A stretch of 10,035 nucleotides of DNA from SIG480 sp045595605. Lineage in GTDB: Bacteria > Bacillota > Clostridia > Oscillospirales > JAAYXM01. The notes under the pieces were generated by a model. That model ran no database searches. It was not told the origin of the DNA and worked only from the letters and a program-made list of their open reading frames with translations. Positions within the stretch are counted from its first letter, which is position 1; every line of letters starts with the position of its first letter. The stretch lies in NCBI GenBank assembly GCA_045595605.1, contig JAZOAS010000004.1:1-10035 (forward strand), in the 5' to 3' direction. Below, one piece after another: positions 1 to 9,000 of this stretch. Made by a program: the position numbers and the translations under genes.

Positions 1-3000
1 CGTCGTCCTTCGGCGGGATGTCGAAGCCTCCGCCGCCACCGCCGCCTCCGCCACCGGTGGAACCGAATACCTGAATCTCAAAGTAAACCGTTGAAACGCG
101 GCCCTCTGAGTCGATAGCGTCGATTGCGACAAGGTTCTTACCAATCTGAGCTGATGTCGGCTTCCAAGAGAGTGTTGCAGTTTCTGCATCAAAGCTTGCA
201 CCACGCGGGAGGGTTCTTGCCTTGTAGGTTACTGTAAGGTCCTCATCTATCGGTGTTGCATTTACTGTTGCCTTGATTGAGCTTCCTGCTGATACCTGCT
301 TGTCGGAAACTGCGTCGAATACCGGAGCGCCGTTATCTTCGTAGCTCATCGGAATCTCGAACTTCTGATTGTCTTTAAGGATATAGATATAACCCTTTGA
401 CTCATCGTTTACATCGACATAATCATCAACAGTTGAAGTAGAATTGAGGTTGATTCGGGCAGTTCTGTCACCTGTCTTCTCAATTCCTTCGATGAGGTAA
501 TTTGAGGTACCGTCTTCATCCTTTTCAGGAACAATCATGCGGTCAACGAGCTCTGCAATTTCTGTATCGCCCATATCGCGGCTAAACTCAACATCAATCC
601 AGTTGTCAAGTGAGAATTCCTTCTGGAAATCAACAATCTTACCTGTTATTGCAGGTTCTGCTGTTTCAAGCTTTCTCTCACCTTCGCCGAGGAGTGTACC
701 GTCGTGGAGGTACTTGTATGTGCACTCGCCTTCAGCGTTAATTGTCCATACACCAACAAAGCCTGAGAACTCGAAGCTGTAATCGCCGTCTGTGATTGTG
801 TAGATAACATCGCGGTTTGTAGCGTAAACTACATAGTCCGTTCTGTCTTCACCGAGGACAACCTTTACAGCCTTAGCCTCGTCATCCTTGCTCTCCTCAG
901 CACCACCTGTGCGCTCGATTGTAAGCTGCTGGAGGTCGGTTACATAACGGTTACCGTCCTTGTACGGCTCGTAAACCGTTGTGAAGAGTGAGTCGAGCTT
1001 CTTGCCCTTGCGACGGACAAAGACCTTTTCGAAGTGGTCGATGTCGTCATTTGCGCTGATTCGCTGCGGGAGGAGGCTTGAAAGGGTTACTTCCTGAACA
1101 TCAAAGTCGTTGAGCATTGTCATACGAAGTCTGAGCTTGAGGCCCGGATTCTTTGAATGCTTCTTGAAGTCCTTGATTGCCCAGTCGAGCCAGAACTCGC
1201 CTGTTCCCGGGTTATCACAGCGCTCAATGTCGTAGTGCCATGTGTAACCGTGCGGGTACTTGAGGTTACCGTAGCCGCCCGGATCTTCACCGAACTGGAC
1301 GGTCGGTCCTGCATAAGAGGATGTCGGATAGTAGTTCTTATGGTCGTAACGCCATGTATCGAGCGGTTCGTCAACCTGCTTTACGAATGTGAGGTTGTCG
1401 GAATGCTCAGGTCTTGTATTAGCTGACGGTGAGAATGCGTAGAGGTGGTCTTCGCCGCCGTCAACACGGAAGAAGTCAACACCGTAGGAAATTTCGTCGT
1501 CATAGTCAACCATAACGATTGTTCTGCGGTATTCGTCTGTCGATGTCGGGTATGCGCTCGGTGTGCGAGCATCCACAACCTTAACGCTTGTATCCTTAGC
1601 ATCAAAGTGAAGCGGCTTCTGCGGAACACCGCTCGAATCTGTTGCAGAGGATTTCTCATTAACCACAATGGTATTATGACCTATTGTCTGAGCTGTGAGC
1701 TGGTTAGAGTGCGGGTCACCTGTTACCATGAATTCAGCATAACCGAAGTCGTAGGTAAGCGGGATACCGTAAGCACCAATCTGGAGGTCAAGCATATCAG
1801 CGTGGTTATGCTTCGGATGGCCTGAGAAGTTGAGCATAAATTCGCGCTGTGTATCCTTAACGCCGGATACGCCGACCGTGTCGTAGAGTGAGCCGCCACG
1901 GAGGAATGCGTAACCGTAACCGGTCATGATTGAGCTCTTATCCCAATCGTACTCACCGTACTTGTCGATGATTTCCTTTACATCATTATAGAGATTTTCG
2001 GGGTTCTTTGTCCAGATGTCGTAATGCTCTGTCTTAAGCTCTTCGCCCTTGTAGAGGTAGAGAGCCTGTGCCATCTTGATTGTTTCTTCATAGATGGACG
2101 GGTCGGGTCTGTCCTTAGTAGCAAGGATAGCCTTCTTAAGAGCCTCGTTATCCGGAAGCTTACTATACCAGAGCGGGTTTGCGCTGTCAGCAAGAGCCGG
2201 AACACCGCGGCGCAAAGATACGAGCGGGATGAACGAAGTGAATGACTTCAAGTACTTCGGATGCTCGTAGAGAGACTGGCAAGTAAGCTCGCCGCCGTTT
2301 GCAATGTATCTCTCGAGTATTCCTGCAGAGTCGATAAGGTCAGCGAATGCAAGACCGTTGTAGTACGGAGATTCTTCAACCATACCGTCACGGTAAACTG
2401 TACCGAGAAGCTTACGGTTAACGTCACCGCCTGTAGCGTATGAATGAGCATCTGTCTGGTCTACATGGAAGAGATACTCGATCATCTCAGCTGTATCCTT
2501 TCTGTCGTCAAGAGCGACAGCAGCCTTAACGAGAGCTTCCTGGTGGAGACCGAAGTTACCGTGGATTGAAGATGTCTTACATGCTTCATAGATTCCGCGG
2601 CAGATACCGTCTTCAATATTCTTGCGAATCTTGATAGAGGTTGATTTATCGTTCTCCATGTTGTAGTATGTTGCCTTTTCGTTGAGGAACTTTACAACCT
2701 GCGGATCTGCGAACATCGGATAGAGCATATCGTATGCATCAGCATAAACTTCTGCTGTGTAGCAACCCCAGATTCGTCCGAGGTCCTTACCTGCAGGTGA
2801 ACCACCTGTTGAGTTCGGATATCTTCTGCCATAAGCTGATGACCAATACTTGATTGACATATCCGGGTATACGTCTGCCATACGGTCGAGAAGGATAGCG
2901 CCGAGGCGACCGTACTTCTCTTCGCCTGTATAGACATATGCGCGTGAAAGCTGCTGAATAGCGTCACATGCGAGAGCATTTCCACCGAAGTAGTAAACAC

Positions 3001-6000
3001 CGAAGTGGTTGAAGTATGGGATGTAAGCATGGAATTCCTTAACGCCGTTGTTGTATACACGGCCTGTTACATAACCGTGGCCGTCGTCAACACCCCAGCG
3101 CTCAACTGTTTCGGGTATGAGTGACTCAGGCTTATAAGCGGAAGCATCACCGTTCTGGAGGACGCCGTCTGCATTTACAAAGCGGACGCCTGAGTTTGCG
3201 TTTCCAACCTGCGGATAAAGGTCGTTATAGAGGTAACCGCCCTTTACTCCGTAGCCGTAGTACTTAAACCAGTCTGCGCTGTATTCAGAACCCGGACCTT
3301 CCATCGCGATAGCTTCTTCAGAGAGGAGACCCTTATTGATAAGCATCTGACGATGGTTTTCAAGAGCAGTGTCACGGTCGAAGAGACCGCCATTCTCTTT
3401 CGTTCTTCCGAGTTCATAGAACTTTCCGAAGTCGTTAGTCGGGAAGCGGCGTGAGCACTCAGGACACTTGATCTTCCACGGGTCGTTAATCGGGTCAACC
3501 TTCCACGGGTAAACGCCGTGACCTTCTGCGTTAAGGTCCTTATCGCAGTAACGGCAGTACATTTCGTACGGGTCACGGATCGGGTGGCTTATCTCGAGCG
3601 CTACGTTGTATGCACGCGGGAGACCCTGACCGCCGTTCATGTTCCAAAGGTACTCTGCACCAAGAGATACAAATTGGTCAGCCTTTTTGATGACAGTGGT
3701 TGCCTGGCTTCTTGCCCATTCGTACTTCTTTATATTTTCGCGGGCAGTTGCAACCATTTCGTCTGTGTAGATTGTTCTGCCAGTCTTGCCGATGTCATCA
3801 ACGAGGAACGGGAAGACTGTTTCAACAGTTACGCCGTCGTATGTGACATTAGCTGTAATTTCAACCTCACCTGTCTTGTTGTAGGTGACAATTGTGTATT
3901 TGCCTGTTGCTTCGTTATAGACAAGGTCTGCAATATCGCCCTTACCCTTTGTAATCTCGAGGCTGTTGACTGTAACTTCTGTGTCGTAGTCAATATCTTC
4001 GAGCTGTACGCCTGCAGCGTCGCAGATAGCAAAGCTGAAGTTTCTGTTTGCCTGATATGCAACAGTGTCGCCCTCACCTGAGATGCCTTCGATATACATT
4101 CCGACCTTTGTGAAGTCACCCGGAGGTGCTACAAAGGAGAACTTCTTGATGTTCAAGACATTTCTGTCTTCACCGTCGAGAATCGGGTTGCTCGGATCAA
4201 GCATAAAGAGGATGTAATAGTCGCCGGCGTTCTCAATGTTTACAGTAGAGATTCTTGTGTCGCCGGAGACTGTACCGTCAACTGTGCCGATGTAGTTCTC
4301 TTCTGTTGCAAGAGTCGGTACTGCCATATCAATACCTGAAGCCGGGAAGAGGTGAACATCAGCCTTTGCGCCGTAATCTACAGAGGAAGCTTCAAAGTTG
4401 AAGTAATACTCGCCTCTGAGCGGAATACGAACCTTGAGAGCAAAGAACGGATTTGAAGCTGCTGTTTCAGGCCTTGTTGCAAGACACATATACGGTGTGA
4501 ACATAGCTCTCCATGTGATGCCACCAATATTGTTGTATGCCCAGAGAGCTGTCTTTGTCTTGTCAATTTCCTTGAAGTCGTCAACATCTTCGAGCTTACG
4601 GAGAACGCCTGATGCATCAAGGCGCGGGTTGCCGTATGCAGTCTGGTCCTTCATGATGCTTGTGCCGAGGACATATTCAAGGCGAACACCGAGGATAGAC
4701 TCATTCGGGTCGTAAACCGTGATTACAAACTCTGCTGTAACTTCAGGGTATGTGTTCTTCTTTACAGCCTTGATTGTAGCTTCACCCTTACCGACGCCCT
4801 TTACAAGACCGTTTCCATCAACGGTTGCAACAGAGTCATCAGAAGATGTGAATGTGATTGTTGAAAGGTCAAGAACTTCCTTCTCGCCGAGAATATCCCA
4901 GACTTCGTTTACAATAAGCTGGAGATCTTCTCCCGCATACATGATGTCTGTATCAGAATCAAGTGAGATTCCTGTACATACATCTTCGTAAAGCGGAACG
5001 AGCTTTGCGCCCATAAGGGAGATGTACTGTGAACCGCCTACGCCGTGGTAGCCGAGAACACCCTGTGCGAGGTTCTTTGTTGTTGCGTCCATAACGAGAC
5101 CGAGAACATAGTTGCCAGCCTCAGGAATGTTTACTGTTGCGATGTATTCGTAACCTGACTTTGAAGCATCGTTTGCCTTGAAGTAGCCGAGCTTCTGCTC
5201 TGTTTCAATGAAGGATGCGTCATCGTACCATACATCATCGCTCGGAGCCTTAAAGAAGTAGATAGCCGGAGCCGGTGAACCGCCGTGGCGTTTTGCGTTG
5301 AGAGTGAGCATATACTCGCCCTTCTGCGGAACAGTAACTCTGAATGCAGTAAAGTGAGTATCCTTGCTGTCCACATACTGGTCACGGTCATAGTACGGAT
5401 GGAAGCCGTCGTCTCCTTCGTCACCGCGGAGCTGGAAGACGGTTGTCTTATCGTTGTCTATAGCCTTACCGCCGATATACTTCCACGGGTCTGTTCCCTT
5501 CGGGTCACCGTCAGTATCGGTTATATCCATAGACGGGAACGGTACGCCGTCCTTTGCATACTCTGCCGGAATTGTGAGGTCAGGGTCAGCAAACTTCTCG
5601 TTGTGGAACATAGCTGCCGCCGGACCGCCTGAACCGTAGCTTGCCGGGAACTCTGTAGCGAGGTCACGCATGTAGAGGTCGTCCGTAGTCTGAGCATTGA
5701 TGCCTGTAACGCCCTTCATCTGCTGCCAGTTGAATGCGCTTGACTGGAATCTGTATTCGTATGTCTCCTGCTCTGAGAGCGGGTTGACCTTAATAAGGAT
5801 TGTACCCTTAACATCCGGGTTTTCCTTGAGAGTTACGGTAATTGCAATCGGGTTTTCAGATTCTGTAACACCTGTTACAACGCCGTTTTCATCAACAGTT
5901 GCAATATTTTCGTCTGCGCTTTCAAAATTGAAAATTGAAAGGTCGCTCATTGCAACTTCGCCGGAAATCTTATACTTACGGTAAACTGAGAGCTGCATTG

Positions 6001-9000
6001 TTCTTCCAACCATAACGAGCTGGTTCTTTGCAGCAACTCTGATCTCGTCTTCCGCCTCATCCTCGCTTGCCGGGATGAGTCTGAGACTGTAGATGTTGAA
6101 GTTCTGTGTGCCGTTTGCAGCCGCAGTACCGTTCATTTCCATTGACTTCTTATCGCCAACGAATGAAACGATGTACTCGCCCGGCTCTTCTGCATTAATC
6201 ATACCGAGTGTTGCATAGTTGCCGCCAACTACCGGAATGTTGAAGTATCCGAGCTGTGCGGAATCGGGGTATGATGCAACATTTGTGCTTGTAACGCCTG
6301 CTGTACCGGCCTTGAAGAAGTAAACTGCCGGAACAGGAGCATCTCCTGCCTTTTGGGCCTTAGCCTGGAGGATATACTCGCCTGCAACATCAATCTTCAT
6401 GCGGAATGCCGCATATGACGGGCTTACGCTTGTGTATGTCTTTGTTGAGAATTCAAGGTGGAAGTACGGGTCGTACATAATCGGGTTACCGAGTGCTACC
6501 TTATATCCCTCAACAGCCCACGGAGCTGTCTTTGTGAGGTCCATTGCCTTGAACGCTACGCCGTTCTTTGCATACTCTGCCGGAACCTCATAGTCCCAAT
6601 GAGCAGCTGTCATGAAGTAGAGAAGACCGCCTTCTACTCCACGGAGAACCGGAGTTTTAATATAATCGTCGCCTGTCGCCATGAGAGCTTTTCTCATAGT
6701 GTTAAGGCCGAAGATGTACTCTGTTCTTTCCGGTACTGCTTCTTCAGCAACCTCAATGTCAACAGAGGATGAAATTGCATCGTTACCCTTAAGGGTTGCT
6801 GTAATTTCAATATAGCCTTCGCTTACAAGCGCTGTAACAACGCCTGCATTTGAAATAGCTACGACGCCTTCTTCGTCAACAGTAAAGTCAACATCAGCAA
6901 GGTCAAGAGGCTTTACGCCTGAAACTGACCATGTAGCAGTTGCGGAGAGCTGAGCCTCGCGCTTTACTTCACCCTTGAAGTAAATCTTTGTATTATCTGT
7001 TGAAAGTGTGATTCCTGTAATTTCGTCTGTAATGACTTCAAAGTCAACAGAAGCTGTCTTTGTCGGGTCAGACTTGAGCGTTGCTGTAACTGTAGCGTTA
7101 CCGTTTGCGATTGCAGTGACAACACCGTCATCTGAAACCTCTACAACGCCCTCACCCTCAGAATCAACTGAGAATGTAACCTTTGACAAGTCAAGGTCCT
7201 TCTCGCCTTCGAGAGACCACATAGCCTTAGCTGTGAGGGTTGCTGTCTGCTCGGGAGCGAGGAGTGTCTTTGAAGCGGAGAGTGTGATAGACTGAATCGC
7301 GTCTTCTATGTGCGGAGAAACCTTGATGCCGCTGATTGCAAAGTTCTGAGCGCCGTTTGCCGCCGCAACTGTTGCATTTCTTTGTGCGCTTGTTGCATCA
7401 CCGACGAAGGAAATGATATACTCGCCCGGTTCAACAACCATAACAGTTCCAAGCTTCTTGTAACCGTTTGAATTCGGGATGTCGTAATATCCGAGCTTTG
7501 CATCTGCCGGATATGTTTTTACTGATGTGTTTGTAACACCCTCGGTTCCGTCCTTGAAGAAGTAAACTGCCGGAACAGGAGCGTTTGCGTTCTTTGTTAC
7601 ATTTGCAAAGATGTCATATTCGCCCGGAGCTTCGACTTGGAGGCGGAACGCAATATACGACGGGGTTGTAGTTGTGTATGTGCTGGGCTTGAACACAAAG
7701 TTGAGGTGGGTATCGTACATCGGAGGAGCACCGATTGCGACATAAACGCCTTCAAATGCCCATGCATCTGTCGCGTCAAGGTTCATAGCCTTAAACGCTA
7801 CACCGTCTGCCGCGTACTCTGCCGGAACCTCGTAGTCCCAATGCATAGCGGGGGTGTAGTAGAGAAGCTTATGAGTCGGTCGGAGAGTCGGAGTTTTCTG
7901 ATATTCCGCATCCTCCTTGAATTTATCCTTGTTGAAGGCTGAAAGAGCGATAACATACTCGTGATCTACCGGCTCGCCTGAAATTTCAACAACCGTAAAG
8001 GTAATCGAAGCTGTCTTTTCTTTGTAAGTAGCTGTAACTGTAGCTGTACCTGCGCCAACAGTTGTAACCACGCCGTCTTCATCAACAGAGATTACGCCGT
8101 CTGCCGGAGATACCGCAATCTCAACATCTGCGATGTCAACATCCTTCTCGCCGGAAACTGTCCAGTTTTCAAAAACTGAAAGCTGGGCTGTGCCTGTACC
8201 GAGGTAAAGGTTCTTTTTATCAGCTTTGAGAGTGATTGACTCGAACTCGTCAACCTCCGGAGCATTAAGAGCTATATCTTTAATTTCGAGAGGCTGGATA
8301 TAGTAGCTGTTTCTGTCTTCATACTGTGTGCTGAGCTCGAGAGACTTCGCATCCGCAACAAATGCAAGGATGTATTCGCCAGCCTCAGGAACTGCGACCG
8401 TAGCGACCGTTGTCGGGCCGTTTGCTGTTGAAGCGTTGAAATATCCGAGCTTTGCTGATTCAGGATATGTCTGCTCATCGCTGTTTGTAACGCCGGCAGT
8501 GCCGTCCTTGAAGAAGTAAACAGCCGGAGCCGGAGCATTTGCGCCGCCGTTAGCATTTACCATGAGGTCATATTCACCTGCTGCATCTACACAGAGACGG
8601 AATGCAATATAACCTGTATCCTTACCTGCAAATGTCTTGCGGTTGTACTCATAGCTAATGCGATCGTCATAGAGAACCGGGGCACTTACTGCTGTAAAGG
8701 AATATTCCAATGCCCACTTATCAGTCTTTGTGAGATCCATAGCCTTGAATGCTACGCCGTCTGCAGCGTACTCTGCCGGAATTTCATAATCCCAGTGCAT
8801 TGCCGGCTGGTAGTAGAAGACCTTATATGTGCGTCTGAGAACCGGGGTAGTTGAATGATTATCTCCCTCGATCATATTTGCCTTGTTGAAAGCATTAAGT
8901 CCAAGGACATACTTATGGTCGCGCTGGTTGCCGTCAGCCTCTGAAACTGTAATCTCAACAGTGTCTTCAAGGCCTTCGTATTTAGCAGTAATTGTAGCAG

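Larger units (their letters stand above)
7313..7981 (-). repeat. Array module C (CBM-like domain)
   Basis: Residues 685-907. Landmarks: EYVIALSAFNK, YEVPAEYAADGVAFKAMNL, WAFEGVYVAIG, YIAFRLQVEAPGEYDI, APVPAVYFFKDGT, AKLGYYDIP, GEYIISFVGDATS and FAISGIKVSP. It shares exact 85-, 55- and 43-bp stretches with module A, about 1.91 kb away. Confidence 0.7.

Noticed and set aside
26..55. GC-rich glycine run as a simple-sequence slippage tract
   Set aside because: The ten codons mix GGC, GGA and GGT and do not form a pure short unit repeat, so a protein linker explains them better than a phase-variable tract.
1445..1825. Plus-strand open frame opposite the lyase beta-sandwich
   Set aside because: The minus strand here encodes the HPKHNHAD and GHNTIVVN hallmark motifs, so the opposite frame is a by-product of codon bias.
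3518..4081. Open frame of 187 codons on the plus strand
   Set aside because: It lies antisense to the Ig-like domain and the start of the lyase, where the minus-strand frame shows clear domain motifs. Its cysteine- and valine-rich protein has no recognisable domain, as expected of a shadow frame.
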